DNA of 64,000 nt from Sporosarcina sp. P13 (GCF_002743055.1 NZ_PDYM01000016.1:1-64000); one strand, 5' to 3'. Counted from the first letter of the stretch, positions 46,168-55,868 are shown. Numbers and translations: made by a program. Notes: generated from the letters alone by a model not told the origin.

Positions 46168-47649
46168 ATGAAGAAAATATCAAAAGTATTTTATATTACA
46201 ATTGCATTAATCATCTTGGCAGTTGGTTATGGTGTAATTGATCCAATACACTTTGAGCAAATCACAAATTCCGGAAAAGCGTTTGTGGCCTCAAGGTTTG
46301 GTTGGTATTATATGTTACTCATGACGGCACTCTTGTTGCTAAGTATTTTTATGATATTCAGTCCATACGGTAAAATCCGTTTAGGAAAAGATACAGATCG
46401 TCCGCAATTCTCTACTATCACTTGGATTGCGATGCTATTTTCAGCAGGTATGGGTATCGGTTTGGTATTCTACGGTGCTGCAGAACCACTTTCACACTAC
46501 GCTGTTCCTGCTACTGAGGATCCGCAAACACCTGCCGCTTTTAAAGAAGCGATGCGGAAAACATTTTTACACTATGGACTTCACATCTGGGCATTGTATG
46601 GCATGGTCGCATTGGCATTGGCATACTTCCAGTTTCGAAAAGGCGAAGCGGGTTTAATATCTGCAACATTGAAGCCGATTTTTGGAGAAAAAGTAAAAGG
46701 TCCTTTAGGTACTACAATTGATGTGCTTGCAGTGTTTGCAACGGCTTTTGGCGTGGCAACTTCACTTGGCTTAGGTGCTGTTCAAATTAATGCAGGCTTG
46801 AATTACTTATTTGGTTTCTCGATAGGAATCCAGTCACAAATTATTATCGTAACAGTCGTGACGGTACTGTTTATCGGATCAGCCTGGTCAGGGTTAAGTA
46901 GAGGGATTCGTTATTTGTCCAATATTAACTTGATATTGGCAGTAGCCCTATTAGGATTAATTCTCATTCTTGGACCTACTTTATTGATCCTAAATATGTT
47001 CACAGATTCAGTTGGCGGCTATTTTACTCATCTCATTGATATGAGTATGAGTACGGCTCCACTCAATGGTGAAAATCGTGGATGGTTAGATGGATGGACG
47101 ATATTCTATTGGGCTTGGTGGATTTCTTGGTCACCATTCGTCAGTATGTTCATCGCACGGGTTTCGAAAGGACGTACGATTCGTGAATTTATGGCAGGCG
47201 TATTGCTTGTTCCTTCATTCTTCGGATTCTTATGGTTCTCTACATTTGGCACAACAGCAATTGACTTTCAAAAAAATGGGGTAGTAGATTTAGCTTCTTT
47301 TGATATTGAAGTAGTTGCATTCGAGATGTTTCACGAAATGCCATTTTCATTGGTTCTGTCATTGTTTGCGATTCTTTTAGTTACTTCGTTCTTCATCACG
47401 TCAGCTGACTCAGCGACTTACGTATTAGGTATGCAGTCAACGTATGGTTCTTTGATGCCACCGAACTCCGTTAAAGTGATCTGGGGTGTTATTGTATCGA
47501 CAATCGCATTGATCTTGCTTTCAGCAGGTGGACTTCTTGCTTTGCAGAACACGATTATCATAGCGGCCTTGCCGTTCTCTTTTGTTATGGTATTGATGAT
47601 GTTTTCATTGTTCAAGTCAATGAATGAAGAGTTATATAAAATGAAATAA
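46168..47649 (+). CDS. opuD: BCCT-family glycine betaine/choline-type transporter (OpuD-like)
   Basis: A 493-residue sodium-coupled transporter with twelve membrane segments. The family motif YWAWWISWSPFVSMFIARV (about residues 310-330) and SKGRTIREF are present, as is the glycine stretch FSAGMGIGLVFYGAAEP (90-106) that binds the substrate. It would import glycine betaine or a related osmoprotectant. GGGGG precedes the ATG. The single-gene unit has its own promoter and terminator. The choice of betaine over choline or carnitine is by overall similarity only. Confidence 0.9.
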   Translation: MKKISKVFYITIALIILAVGYGVIDPIHFEQITNSGKAFVASRFGWYYMLLMTALLLLSIFMIFSPYGKIRLGKDTDRPQFSTITWIAMLFSAGMGIGLVFYGAAEPLSHYAVPATEDPQTPAAFKEAMRKTFLHYGLHIWALYGMVALALAYFQFRKGEAGLISATLKPIFGEKVKGPLGTTIDVLAVFATAFGVATSLGLGAVQINAGLNYLFGFSIGIQSQIIIVTVVTVLFIGSAWSGLSRGIRYLSNINLILAVALLGLILILGPTLLILNMFTDSVGGYFTHLIDMSMSTAPLNGENRGWLDGWTIFYWAWWISWSPFVSMFIARVSKGRTIREFMAGVLLVPSFFGFLWFSTFGTTAIDFQKNGVVDLASFDIEVVAFEMFHEMPFSLVLSLFAILLVTSFFITSADSATYVLGMQSTYGSLMPPNSVKVIWGVIVSTIALILLSAGGLLALQNTIIIAALPFSFVMVLMMFSLFKSMNEELYKMK

Positions 47650-47688
47650 AAAAGGGCACATGCGAATCAAATCGTGTGTGCTTTTTCT
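47650..47688 (+). terminator. Terminator after the BCCT transporter gene
   Basis: GGCACATGCGA pairs imperfectly with TCGTGTGTGC around ATCAAA; CTTTTTCTTC follows. Confidence 0.7.
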
Positions 47689-47843
47689 TCTTATTATGCT
47701 GTTTGATCGCCATAAACGGCTAGGTTAATATCTGTAATGGAAGATACTTTGTCTAAGTATGTGTTAGTTTACATTTTCTAAGGTAATTATGTATATAGGG
47801 TGTTAAAATAAATGAAATGAATGAAAAGGAATAGGTGTACAAC

Positions 47844-49400
47844 ATGAGTTTATTAACAGTAAAAAATATTAGCCATGGGTTTGGTGATCGGGCAATTTTT
47901 GACGACGTATCTTTCCGGTTATTGTCAGGTGAACATATCGGGTTAGTAGGTGCCAATGGTGAAGGAAAATCTACATTTATGAATATTATTACACATAAGT
48001 TAGAACCTGATGCTGGCACAGTGACTTGGTCGAAGCGTGTACGTGTAGGTTACTTAGATCAGCATGCGGTATTGAAGCAAGGAATGTCCATACGCGATGT
48101 TTTGCGCACCGCGTTTCAGTACTTATACGATATGGAAACAGAAATGAATGAACTGTTTGCGAAGATGGGTGAAGTAGAGCCTGATGATCTAGAAGGTCTT
48201 TTAGAAGAGACTGGCCAAATTCAAGATTCCCTAGAGCAAAGCGGGTTTTATATGATTGATGCCAAAGTGGAAGAAATAGCGAATGGTTTAGGGCTGAATG
48301 AGTTTGGACTGGATCGTGACGTCAACGATCTAAGCGGTGGGCAACGAACGAAAGTATTACTTGCAAAATTACTACTTGAAAAGCCTGATATTTTATTACT
48401 AGATGAGCCAACGAACTATTTGGATGTCGAGCATATCGAATGGCTACGTACATATTTGCAGGAGTATCCAGGTGCGTTCATATTGATTTCTCATGATATT
48501 CCATTCTTAAATAGTGTTATCAACTTGATTTATCATATGGAAAATCAGCAAATTAATCGCTATCCAGGTGACTATAATGAGTTTTTACGTGTTCATGAGA
48601 TGAAGCAGCAGCAAGTGGAGGCAGCTTATAAAAAGCAGCAGAAAGAAATTGCGAACTTAAAGGACTTTGTTGCGCGCAATAAAGCTAATGCTGCAACAAG
48701 TCGCATGGCGATGTCTCGACAGAAGAAGCTTGATAAAATGGATGTTATTGAAATGGATTCAGAAAAGCCGAAACCACATTTTGATTTCAAAACGGCAAAA
48801 ACTCCCGGGAAATATTTATTTGAAACGAAGGATCTTGTAATCGGTTATGAAGATCCACTTTCAAAACCACTCAACTTAGTTATGGAGCGAGGGCAAAAGA
48901 TTGCCTTAGCAGGAGCCAATGGGATTGGGAAAACTACCTTGCTGAAAAGCATCCTTGGTGAAATTCCTGCACTTTCAGGAAAAGTGGAGCAAGGCGAACA
49001 TCTATCCATTGGGTACTTTGAACAGGAAATGAAAGCAGATACGGACAACACATGCCTTGAAGAAATCTGGTCTGAGTTTCCACATTTCGCACAATATGAA
49101 GTGCGGGCTGCATTGGCACGCGTCGGATTGACTACGAAGCATATTGAAAGTAAAGTGAAAGTACTGAGCGGTGGAGAACGTGCAAAGGTGCGTCTATGTA
49201 AACTCGTTAACTCAGAAACCAACTTATTAGTCTTGGATGAGCCAACCAACCACTTGGACTATGACGCAAAAGAAGAGCTTAAACGTGCATTGAAAGAGTA
49301 TAAAGGTAGCATCCTTCTCATCTCACATGAACCAGACTTTTACGAAGGTGTCGTAACAACTATTTGGAACGGTGAATCTTGGACAACAAAAATGTTCTGA
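47844..49400 (+). CDS. ABC-F family ATPase (YkpA/YbiT type)
   Basis: A 518-residue cytoplasmic protein with two ABC ATPase domains and no membrane part. Walker A motifs are GANGEGKS (about 36-43) and GANGIGKT (about 350-357); signatures are LSGGQRTK and LSGGERAK; both Walker B motifs read LDEPTN. The linker between the domains (about 240-310) is charged and helical. Family members act on the ribosome, modulating translation or antibiotic resistance. The ATG at 47844 is preferred over a GTG at 47835 because GGAATAGGTG stands just upstream. A perfect parS site lies 3 bases after the stop codon. Confidence 0.93.
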   Translation: MSLLTVKNISHGFGDRAIFDDVSFRLLSGEHIGLVGANGEGKSTFMNIITHKLEPDAGTVTWSKRVRVGYLDQHAVLKQGMSIRDVLRTAFQYLYDMETEMNELFAKMGEVEPDDLEGLLEETGQIQDSLEQSGFYMIDAKVEEIANGLGLNEFGLDRDVNDLSGGQRTKVLLAKLLLEKPDILLLDEPTNYLDVEHIEWLRTYLQEYPGAFILISHDIPFLNSVINLIYHMENQQINRYPGDYNEFLRVHEMKQQQVEAAYKKQQKEIANLKDFVARNKANAATSRMAMSRQKKLDKMDVIEMDSEKPKPHFDFKTAKTPGKYLFETKDLVIGYEDPLSKPLNLVMERGQKIALAGANGIGKTTLLKSILGEIPALSGKVEQGEHLSIGYFEQEMKADTDNTCLEEIWSEFPHFAQYEVRAALARVGLTTKHIESKVKVLSGGERAKVRLCKLVNSETNLLVLDEPTNHLDYDAKEELKRALKEYKGSILLISHEPDFYEGVVTTIWNGESWTTKMF

Positions 49401-49402
49401 CT

Positions 49403-49418
49403 TGTTCCACGTGAAACA
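49403..49418. promoter_or_regulatory. parS: parS, ParB (Spo0J) binding site, perfect match
   Basis: TGTTCCACGTGAAACA equals the Bacillus subtilis parS consensus at all 16 positions. ParB loads here, spreads, and recruits SMC for origin segregation. It lies between the ABC-F stop codon and its terminator. Such sites cluster around the replication origin. Confidence 0.88.
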
Positions 49419-49420
49419 GT

Positions 49421-49453
49421 AAACTCCAACCGAGTGTGGGTTGGAGTTTTTTA
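49421..49453 (+). terminator. Terminator after the ABC-F gene
   Basis: AAACTCCAACC pairs with GGTTGGAGTTT around GAGTGTG; the stem is perfect and followed by TTTATG. Confidence 0.9.
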
Positions 49454-49550
49454 TGTTCAGACACCCATCCGTTGCCTGACTTGTCCGACGAAATCTTCAT
49501 AAAGTAGACGAATAGGTCTACTCTTTTTTGGGTATAGTCTAATGTGTACT

Positions 49551-50423
49551 CTACTTATGAAACATTTCCATGAATTTCTTAAGTGCGAATGAATGGTAGC
49601 TGTCCTTTTTTGTTACAATTCCGAGTTTCCATAATAGCGGGGGTTCTTTTAACGGTACTATTTTAATCTGATCATTGGAGAACTTTTCGGAAATAGATTG
49701 AGGAAGTAAAGTAATTCCTAGCTTCGCTGCCACAAGTTCAATGATTAAATCCCATTGTGAACTTTCATAAGAGATTGTTGGGTTGAAGCCTACTTCTTTG
49801 CAAGCACCAATAATATATCGATGCAATGCAAAGCTTTTAGAAAATAGAATGAGCTTTTCATCTTGTAAATCGGATAGTGCAATAGCATCTCTTGATGCAA
49901 ATGGATGATCACGATGAACGAATACGAAGAACTTATCGGATATAAACGGTTGAACATTGAAGATTTCTGTATCGGTTGGTAAGACGATAATACCAGCGTC
50001 AATCTGTCCTTTATCTACTAGATCCTCGACTACTTTTGCTCCGTGCTCATGTAGTTCAATAGTTATATTAGGAAAGTTAGATTGTAGGTTTTTAGCAATT
50101 TGAGGGAAGAAAAGAGTTCCGATTAATGGTGGCATGCCAATTTTGATCTCGCCCGCTACGCCTTCTACGAGATCTTCCAATAAAGTAGGAAGTTCCGCTA
50201 CTAAGTTTTGTATTTGTTGGCCTTGTGAATAAACAATATTCCCTGCGTCGGTTAGTTGTAAATTACGTGTTGAACGATTAAATAGAATGACGTTCAGTTC
50301 TTCTTCCAACTTTTTAACGGATTTACTTAATGAGGGTTGAGACATATAAGAATGTTCTGCGGCCTTTGTAAAACTTAAATGATTGGCTACTTCAATAAAA
50401 GCGTTGAAATCTTTTAAATCCAT
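49551..50423 (-). CDS. LysR-family transcriptional regulator
   Basis: A 290-residue regulator with an N-terminal winged helix-turn-helix (1-62; FIEVANHLSFTKAAEHSYMSQPSLS) and a periplasmic-binding-like effector domain (about 90-290; IKIGMPPLIGTLFFP). It is divergent from scoAB, the usual arrangement for a LysR activator and its target. The effector is unknown, possibly a ketone-body or acyl-CoA metabolite. A T-N11-A palindrome lies between the genes. Confidence 0.9.
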   Translation of the reverse strand: MDLKDFNAFIEVANHLSFTKAAEHSYMSQPSLSKSVKKLEEELNVILFNRSTRNLQLTDAGNIVYSQGQQIQNLVAELPTLLEDLVEGVAGEIKIGMPPLIGTLFFPQIAKNLQSNFPNITIELHEHGAKVVEDLVDKGQIDAGIIVLPTDTEIFNVQPFISDKFFVFVHRDHPFASRDAIALSDLQDEKLILFSKSFALHRYIIGACKEVGFNPTISYESSQWDLIIELVAAKLGITLLPQSISEKFSNDQIKIVPLKEPPLLWKLGIVTKKDSYHSFALKKFMEMFHK

Positions 50424-50446
50424 TCGAATCAGCCTTTCAATTTACT

Positions 50447-50463
50447 TATTCTAAAAGGGAATA
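50447..50463. promoter_or_regulatory. LysR-type operator candidate
   Basis: TATTC-N7-GAATA is a perfect palindrome containing the T-N11-A pattern typical of LysR sites. It lies in the 119 bases between the LysR gene and scoA. Confidence 0.5.
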
Positions 50464-50542
50464 CTATTCATTCGTTATATTCATTTTACATATAAGTCAG
50501 AACTATGTAAACTATTACTAAAGAGTTGAAGGAGGTTACGGT

Positions 50543-51238
50543 ATGAGCAAAGTGTATAATTCATTTGCGAAAGCGGTTTCAGATATTCGAGATGGCAGTA
50601 CAATTATCGTTGGCGGGTTCGGATTATGTGGTATACCGGAAAAGTCTATAGAAGCATTACGCGAAAGTGGTGTTAAAGATTTAACAATTGCTAGTAACAA
50701 CTGTGGTACGGATGACCAAGGGCTAGGTATATTGCTTGCCAATAAACAAATCAAAAAGATGATTGCTTCTTATGTTGGTGAGAATAAGATCTTTGAAAAG
50801 CAGTTTCTAAGTGGGGAATTGGAAGTTGAATTAAGTCCTCAAGGGACGCTGGCGGAAAGAATTAGATCAGGTGGCGCAGGAATTCCTGGATTCTATACCG
50901 CTACAGGCGTTGGAACACCTATTGCAGAAGGTAAAGAAACGAAAGAGTTTAACGGTAAGACCTACTTGCTTGAAGAAGGAATTGTCGGCGACTTTGCACT
51001 TGTAAAAGCTTGGAAGGCTGACACACTTGGCAACTTAGTTTATCGCAAAACTGCTAGAAATTTTAATCCACTTGCAGCAATGGCAGGTAAAATAACGATT
51101 GCAGAAGTGGAAGAGATTGTAGAAGCAGGCGAACTAAAACCTGAAGAAATTGATACACCGGGTGTTTATGTACAACGTGTTCTACTTGGAACGGACTATG
51201 CAAAGCCGATTGAACGCTTAACGGTAAGAAAAGCGTAA
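50543..51238 (+). CDS. scoA: 3-oxoacid (succinyl) CoA-transferase subunit A
   Basis: A 231-residue alpha subunit. [19 protein letters not shown] (21-39) is the family I CoA-transferase glycine motif, and [12 protein letters not shown]-like sequence ([11 protein letters not shown]) near residue 170 is typical. With ScoB it moves CoA from succinyl-CoA to acetoacetate, opening ketone-body or butyrate use. GAAGGAGG precedes the ATG. Confidence 0.95.
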   Translation: MSKVYNSFAKAVSDIRDGSTIIVGGFGLCGIPEKSIEALRESGVKDLTIASNNCGTDDQGLGILLANKQIKKMIASYVGENKIFEKQFLSGELEVELSPQGTLAERIRSGGAGIPGFYTATGVGTPIAEGKETKEFNGKTYLLEEGIVGDFALVKAWKADTLGNLVYRKTARNFNPLAAMAGKITIAEVEEIVEAGELKPEEIDTPGVYVQRVLLGTDYAKPIERLTVRKA

Positions 51239-51256
51239 AAAGGGGAGATGACAACG

Positions 51257-51904
51257 ATGGATACTCGATTAACAATCGTTAAACGTGCAGTAAAGGAAAT
51301 ACAAGACGGCATGAACGTGAATCTAGGAATCGGCATGCCCACATTGGTGGCCAATGAAATTCCTGCAGATGTAAATGTGCTATTGCAATCGGAAAACGGA
51401 CTGCTCGGTATTGGGCCGTATCCGGTTGAAGGTCTAGAAGATGCGGATTTAATCAATGCAGGAAAAGAAACAATCACAACGGTACCTGGATCTTCATTCT
51501 TTGATAGTGCGGAGTCATTTGCGATGATCCGTGGTGGCCATATTGACTTGGCAATCCTCGGCGGTATGGAAGTCTCTGAAAAAGGAGATTTAGCCAACTG
51601 GATGATTCCAGGGAAAATGGTTAAAGGAATGGGCGGCGCTATGGACTTAGTCGTCGGTGCTAAACGTGTCGTTGTTATTATGGATCATGTCAGTAAGCAT
51701 GGCGAATCCAAAGTGAAGAAGACATGTGAATTGCCACTTACAGGTCTAGGTGTGGTAGATCGACTGATCACAGACTTGGCTGTATTTGATTTTACAGATG
51801 AAGGCATGGTGCTTGTGGAAACTTCACCAGGTGTTACTGTAGAAGAAGTGAAAGAAAAGACAGAAGCACCTTTTATAATTTCACCTGACTTTATACAAAG
51901 TTAA
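51257..51904 (+). CDS. scoB: 3-oxoacid (succinyl) CoA-transferase subunit B
   Basis: A 215-residue beta subunit. The catalytic glutamate is E46 in LLQSENGLLGIG, which forms the thioester intermediate; GIGMPTLVAN (24-33) is also conserved. AGGGGAG stands 9 bases before the ATG at 51257; an ATG at 51248 is in frame but overlaps that spacing. It begins 18 bases after scoA and a terminator follows. Confidence 0.95.
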   Translation: MDTRLTIVKRAVKEIQDGMNVNLGIGMPTLVANEIPADVNVLLQSENGLLGIGPYPVEGLEDADLINAGKETITTVPGSSFFDSAESFAMIRGGHIDLAILGGMEVSEKGDLANWMIPGKMVKGMGGAMDLVVGAKRVVVIMDHVSKHGESKVKKTCELPLTGLGVVDRLITDLAVFDFTDEGMVLVETSPGVTVEEVKEKTEAPFIISPDFIQS

Positions 51905-51910
51905 TTTATT

Positions 51911-51944
51911 AACGATATCCTAATCAAGGATATCGTTTTTTTAA
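51911..51944 (+). terminator. Terminator after scoB
   Basis: AACGATATCC and GGATATCGTT form a perfect 10-bp stem around TAATCAA, followed by TTTTTAAT. It lies ahead of the dehydrogenase gene, whose transcription may rely on readthrough or its own start. Confidence 0.85.
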
Positions 51945-51969
51945 TAAAGATAGATTTGGAGGCAAGTGT

Positions 51970-52902
51970 ATGGAGAGAATAGCGGTAATAGGTTGCGGAA
52001 CGATGGGTCACTCCATTGCATTATGCGCAGCGTGGGCTGGCTATGATGTGATGATGTATGGGATTTCCGATGAGGAGCTAGAACGTGCTTTTGACAGTAT
52101 TGAAAATAAGTTACACGTGCTGAGAGCTAACGACTTGCTGACGAGCGACGATTTATTGACAATCCGTAACCGAGTAAAGACGGTAACGTCAATTGAAAAA
52201 GCGGTGAAAAATGCGACGTTCGTGATCGAAGCTGTACCTGAACGCTTGGACTTGAAGCAACAAATCTTCAAGCTATTGGATAGTCTTTGCGATCCAGCAG
52301 TTATTTTAGCAAGTAATACATCAGCCATCAGTCCAACCGATATTGCAGCGGAAACGAAATATCCTGAACGAACAGTCATTACACACTTCTGGCACCCGGC
52401 TCACTTGATTCCGTTAGTTGAAGTTGTTCGCGGTGCAAAAACAAGTGAAGATACAGTTGAACGGTCGATGGTATTAATGAATGAGTTAAATAAAAAACCA
52501 ATCGAAGTAAAAAAAGAAGCACCTGGTTTTGTAGGAAATCGTTTGCAGTTTGCTTTATTGCGTGAAGCGCAGCACATCCTGGAAGAAGGAATTGCTTCCA
52601 AAGAAGATATTGATGCTGCGGTACTCTATAGCATCGGCAGAAGATTGCCTGTTACCGGTCCACTTTTATCAGCGGATATGGGTGGTTTGGACGTCTTTAC
52701 GGAAATATCAAATTACCTCTATAAAGATCTATCGACTGTAAAACAATCCGCGTCTAGTATGGATGAGTTAGTAGAAGCAGGCAAGCTTGGTAGTAAGACA
52801 GGTGAAGGTTATTACGAATGGAGCCATGATTTTACTGAAGAGATGAATACTGCGCGAGAAAATGAATTGATTCGCTATGTGAAACAAGATAGAGGACTAT
52901 GA
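51970..52902 (+). CDS. 3-hydroxyacyl-CoA (3-hydroxybutyryl-CoA) dehydrogenase
   Basis: A 310-residue NAD-dependent dehydrogenase. The Rossmann motif is VIGCGTMGHSIA (5-16), ASNTSAISPTDIA (117-129) and the catalytic HFWHPAHLIPLVEVV (about 140-154) follow, then PGFVGNRLQFALLREA (about 180-195). It would interconvert 3-hydroxyacyl-CoA and 3-oxoacyl-CoA, fitting the neighbouring CoA-transferase that yields acetoacetyl-CoA. Some relatives act on carnitine or other hydroxyacids, so substrate is tentative. A TTG-free ATG with GGAGGC upstream starts it. Confidence 0.87.
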   Translation: MERIAVIGCGTMGHSIALCAAWAGYDVMMYGISDEELERAFDSIENKLHVLRANDLLTSDDLLTIRNRVKTVTSIEKAVKNATFVIEAVPERLDLKQQIFKLLDSLCDPAVILASNTSAISPTDIAAETKYPERTVITHFWHPAHLIPLVEVVRGAKTSEDTVERSMVLMNELNKKPIEVKKEAPGFVGNRLQFALLREAQHILEEGIASKEDIDAAVLYSIGRRLPVTGPLLSADMGGLDVFTEISNYLYKDLSTVKQSASSMDELVEAGKLGSKTGEGYYEWSHDFTEEMNTARENELIRYVKQDRGL

Positions 52903-52904
52903 AA

Positions 52905-52948
52905 AAATGCCAGAACTCCCTACTTGGGGTTCTGGCACTTTTTTTTTC
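52905..52948 (+). terminator. Terminator after the dehydrogenase gene
   Basis: AATGCCAGAACTCC pairs with GGGTTCTGGCACTT around a short loop, followed by TTTTTTTTC. Confidence 0.92.
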
Positions 52949-53486
52949 TTTATTGGCGAATAGCAAAAATGAGGTGCACAGATCAATGAAACGATAATAC
53001 TTGCTGGAATACCATTTGGTTCTAGGATATTGCGTATGATCAGGGGATAACGATACGTTGCGCCATTAGTCTCCTTGGAAACGGTCTATAGATATGAATG
53101 TTTCTATAAAGGACTGTTCGAAAATAGTGCTGACGATGTCTTTGCCGTCTGAGGTCTGCACTGTGCGAGGCAATCTAATAGATAATGCTAATAAATTTAG
53201 CTTAGCTACCAATGAAAATACCATCTTATTTTACTGCGTAATTGTGGTATATAGAAAGTCGTAGCGATTGTTTAGAATTCAAAAACAATAAAATCTTTGC
53301 TGTAGCCATTATTACATTTACATCTAATGGATTAGTAGTCTAACTGCACATTTACATTAGTACAAGAATGTGAATGATGTGGTTAAATAGACTCATTTAC
53401 TTGGTAGTCCTTTTTGTAAGATGGCGTAGTAATAAGGATTACAAATAATTTCGGGTTACAAAAATATTGTAGGGGTTAAAAAATTG
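52949..53486. other. 540-base gene-less stretch ahead of the catabolic cluster
   Basis: Both strands are broken by stops in all frames and no remnant of a known gene is recognised. It becomes more AT-rich toward the promoter at 53487. Confidence 0.4.
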
Positions 53487-53514
53487 TTGCAATTAAAAAA
53501 ATGTCTGTTAATAT
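53487..53514 (+). promoter_or_regulatory. Probable promoter of the YheO-type regulator gene
   Basis: TTGCAA (53487-53492) and TAATAT (53509-53514), 16 bases apart, lie 60 bases before the start codon in an A-rich context. Confidence 0.5.
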
Positions 53515-53575
53515 TAATCTTAAGTTATTTGAATTCACAATCAATTCGGATAATTAATGAAATGGGGAGTTTGAT

Positions 53576-54226
53576 GTGAGTAATGAAAGCGCTTTAGTAT
53601 TTGATCATGCAATTCGAACGGCTGATATTTTGGTTGAAATGTTTGGAACGCAATGTGAGGTAGCCGTCCACGACTTTAGCAACCTAGAAAGCTCTTTAAT
53701 TCATCTAGCGGGCACATTGACAGGAAGAAATATAGGTTCTCCTATAACAGATCTCGTTCTAGAACAGCTTAAGAAAAAAGTAGTGACTGATTATGCTAAC
53801 TATAAAACGGTATCTCAAAAAGGTTCTGTGATGAAATCATCTACTGTTTTCTTGAAGAATTCAAATGACGAGGTACTAGGTGCACTCTGTATAAACTTTG
53901 ATATTAGCAACATGATCCAAATGGAAGGTGCACTTAAAGACTTCATCACTTTTGAAGAAGACGAACAACAAAAAGAAAGTTTCTACAAAGATGTACATGA
54001 AGTGATCCAATCAATGACGCAACAAGCATTGGATAAGTATTATAAACCCCCTGCGTTGCTAGAAACAGATGAAAAGATTGAAGTAATCCGTGAACTTGAA
54101 GCTAGAGGGGCGTTTTTAATAAAAGGAGCTACTGAATATGCAGCTAGTGTATTGGGTGTTTCAAAGTTTACTATATACAACTATTTGCAAAAAGTGCGCA
54201 CCGATGTCAGTTTTAATTCTAAATAG
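53576..54226 (+). CDS. YheO-type PAS-like / HTH transcriptional regulator
   Basis: A 216-residue regulator with an N-terminal YheO-like PAS domain (about 8-118; FGTQCEVAVHDFSNLESSLIHL and LGALCINFDIS) and a C-terminal HTH (about 165-210; FLIKGATEYAASVLGVSKFTIYNYL). Relatives such as DauR control amino-acid catabolism. The GTG start at 53576 has a GGGGAG site. It is the first gene of the cluster, only 12 bases ahead of ridA, so it is probably both product and controller of the operon. Confidence 0.87.
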   Translation: MSNESALVFDHAIRTADILVEMFGTQCEVAVHDFSNLESSLIHLAGTLTGRNIGSPITDLVLEQLKKKVVTDYANYKTVSQKGSVMKSSTVFLKNSNDEVLGALCINFDISNMIQMEGALKDFITFEEDEQQKESFYKDVHEVIQSMTQQALDKYYKPPALLETDEKIEVIRELEARGAFLIKGATEYAASVLGVSKFTIYNYLQKVRTDVSFNSK

Positions 54227-54238
54227 GAGTTGGTTTAA

Positions 54239-54613
54239 TTGTTCAAGAAAATTCACAGTGATCACGCACCGGCAGCAGTAGGGGCTTACTCTCAAGCAGT
54301 CGAAAAAGAGAAAATAGTTTATGTTTCAGGTCAATTACCAATTGATCCGAAAACCAATGAAATGGGCCCAACTGTAGTAGAACAAGCAGAGCAGTCCCTG
54401 AAAAATATTGAAGCCATCTTGAAGGCGGCTGATCTTTCGTTAGAAAATGTTGTGAAAAATACAATTTTTATGACATCTCTTGAAGAAGCAGCTCAAGTCA
54501 ATGAAGTATACGCTAAGTTCTTTGGAAGTAGTCAGCCTGCTAGAGCCATGGTAGGAGTGAAAGAGTTGCCTAAAGGTGCTCAAATTGAGATTGAATCTAT
54601 TGCTATTCGATAA
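54239..54613 (+). CDS. ridA: RidA-family enamine/imine deaminase
   Basis: A 124-residue YjgF/YER057c/UK114 family protein that hydrolyses reactive enamines such as 2-aminoacrylate, formed by PLP enzymes, to keto acids and ammonia. The N-terminal PAAVGAYSQAV and the C-terminal PARAMVGVKELPKGAQIEIE carry the conserved catalytic arginine (R106 region). The start is a TTG at 54239 with AGGAGT upstream. Its place next to a PLP enzyme suggests it clears that enzyme's intermediate. Confidence 0.93.
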   Translation: MFKKIHSDHAPAAVGAYSQAVEKEKIVYVSGQLPIDPKTNEMGPTVVEQAEQSLKNIEAILKAADLSLENVVKNTIFMTSLEEAAQVNEVYAKFFGSSQPARAMVGVKELPKGAQIEIESIAIR

Positions 54614-54646
54614 TATAAAAAACAAACCATATTAGGAGGAAATATA

Positions 54647-55861
54647 ATGACTTATAGCTTTGTATCCCACTTACACTGTCCAAAATGCGAGAAAACATAT
54701 GATGTAGATGAGATTAACCAATTATGTGATTGCGGTGCGCCTTTGTTGGTTGCTTACAAGATGGATGAGTTGAAAGAGAACTTCACAAAAGAACAGTTAG
54801 CAGAGCGTAAACCGGATCTATGGCGTTACCACGAGTTACTGCCAGTAAAGAACGAAGAAAATGTCACGACGCTAGGTGAAGGTATGACACCAATGCTTCA
54901 CTTGAAAAAGGCTGGAAAGGATATGGGGATTTCAAACCTTTATATGAAAGATGAAGGAATGATACCATCCGGATCTTTTAAATCACGAGGAGCTGCTGTC
55001 GGTGTTTCCAAAGCGAAAGAAGTTGGGGTCAAGGAGTTGGCAATGCCTACAAACGGTAACGCTGGTGCCGCTTGGTCATTGTATAGTGCACAAGCCGATA
55101 TTAAGGCTACTATTGTTATGCCCGTTGATGCACCGGAAATTACACGTAAAGAATGTGTAGCAGCGGGTGCAGATTTATACTTAGTCAATGGTCTAATAGG
55201 AGATGCAGGAAAAATCGTCGGTCAAGCAGTTGCAGACTATGACTTATTCGATGCTTCTACATTGAAAGAGCCATTCCGTATTGAAGGTAAGAAGACGATG
55301 GGACTTGAAATAGCTGAGCAGTTTGGTTGGAAGGTACCAGATGTAATCCTATATCCGACAGGTGGTGGAGTTGGTCTAATCGGAATTTATAAAGCACTAC
55401 GTGAATTGCAGGAACTAGGTTGGATTTCGGAAGATAAAATGCCACGTCTTGTAGCTGTTCAGTCTACAGGTTGTGCACCAATTGTTAAAGCGTGGGAAGA
55501 AGGCAAGACACATGCAGAACCTTGGGAAAATGCATCTACTGTAGCGTTCGGTATTAATGTGGCAAAAGCGTTAGGTGATTTCTTAATCCTTGATGGCATT
55601 AAGCAGACCAATGGTTGTGCAATTGCTATCGACGATGAAACGCTACTTAAAGAATTAAAGTTTGTTGCGTCAAGTGAAGGTGCATACGTTTGTCCTGAAG
55701 GGGCTGCAGCATTTGCGGCAGCTAGAAAACTGCGTAACGATGGATGGATCAAAGAGGATGAAGAAGTAGTAGTGCTCAACACGGGAGCCGGTATTAAGTA
55801 TCCAGATACAATTGAAGTAGAAGCACCTATCTTGCAAAAAGACGAGAAAGTTGTGAGATGA
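54647..55861 (+). CDS. Threonine-synthase-like PLP enzyme (fold type II)
   Basis: A 404-residue PLP-dependent enzyme. A small N-terminal zinc-ribbon-like segment (C11, C14, C27, C29) is followed by the catalytic domain with PLP lysine K112 in SGSFKSRG, the PTNGNAGAAWSLYSA loop and TGGGVGLIG phosphate-binding motif. It is the type of threonine synthase found widely in bacteria and archaea, but hom and thrB are absent and the neighbours are catabolic. A beta-eliminating or deaminating role on a hydroxy- or sulfo-amino acid is therefore possible. AGGAGG precedes the ATG. Confidence 0.85.
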   Translation: MTYSFVSHLHCPKCEKTYDVDEINQLCDCGAPLLVAYKMDELKENFTKEQLAERKPDLWRYHELLPVKNEENVTTLGEGMTPMLHLKKAGKDMGISNLYMKDEGMIPSGSFKSRGAAVGVSKAKEVGVKELAMPTNGNAGAAWSLYSAQADIKATIVMPVDAPEITRKECVAAGADLYLVNGLIGDAGKIVGQAVADYDLFDASTLKEPFRIEGKKTMGLEIAEQFGWKVPDVILYPTGGGVGLIGIYKALRELQELGWISEDKMPRLVAVQSTGCAPIVKAWEEGKTHAEPWENASTVAFGINVAKALGDFLILDGIKQTNGCAIAIDDETLLKELKFVASSEGAYVCPEGAAAFAAARKLRNDGWIKEDEEVVVLNTGAGIKYPDTIEVEAPILQKDEKVVR

Positions 55862-55868
55862 ATTTGAA

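Noticed and set aside
48845-49249. 134-codon minus-strand frame opposite the ABC-F gene
   Set aside because: It mirrors the second ATPase domain, is Ser/Cys/Pro-rich shadow sequence, and has no ribosome binding site.
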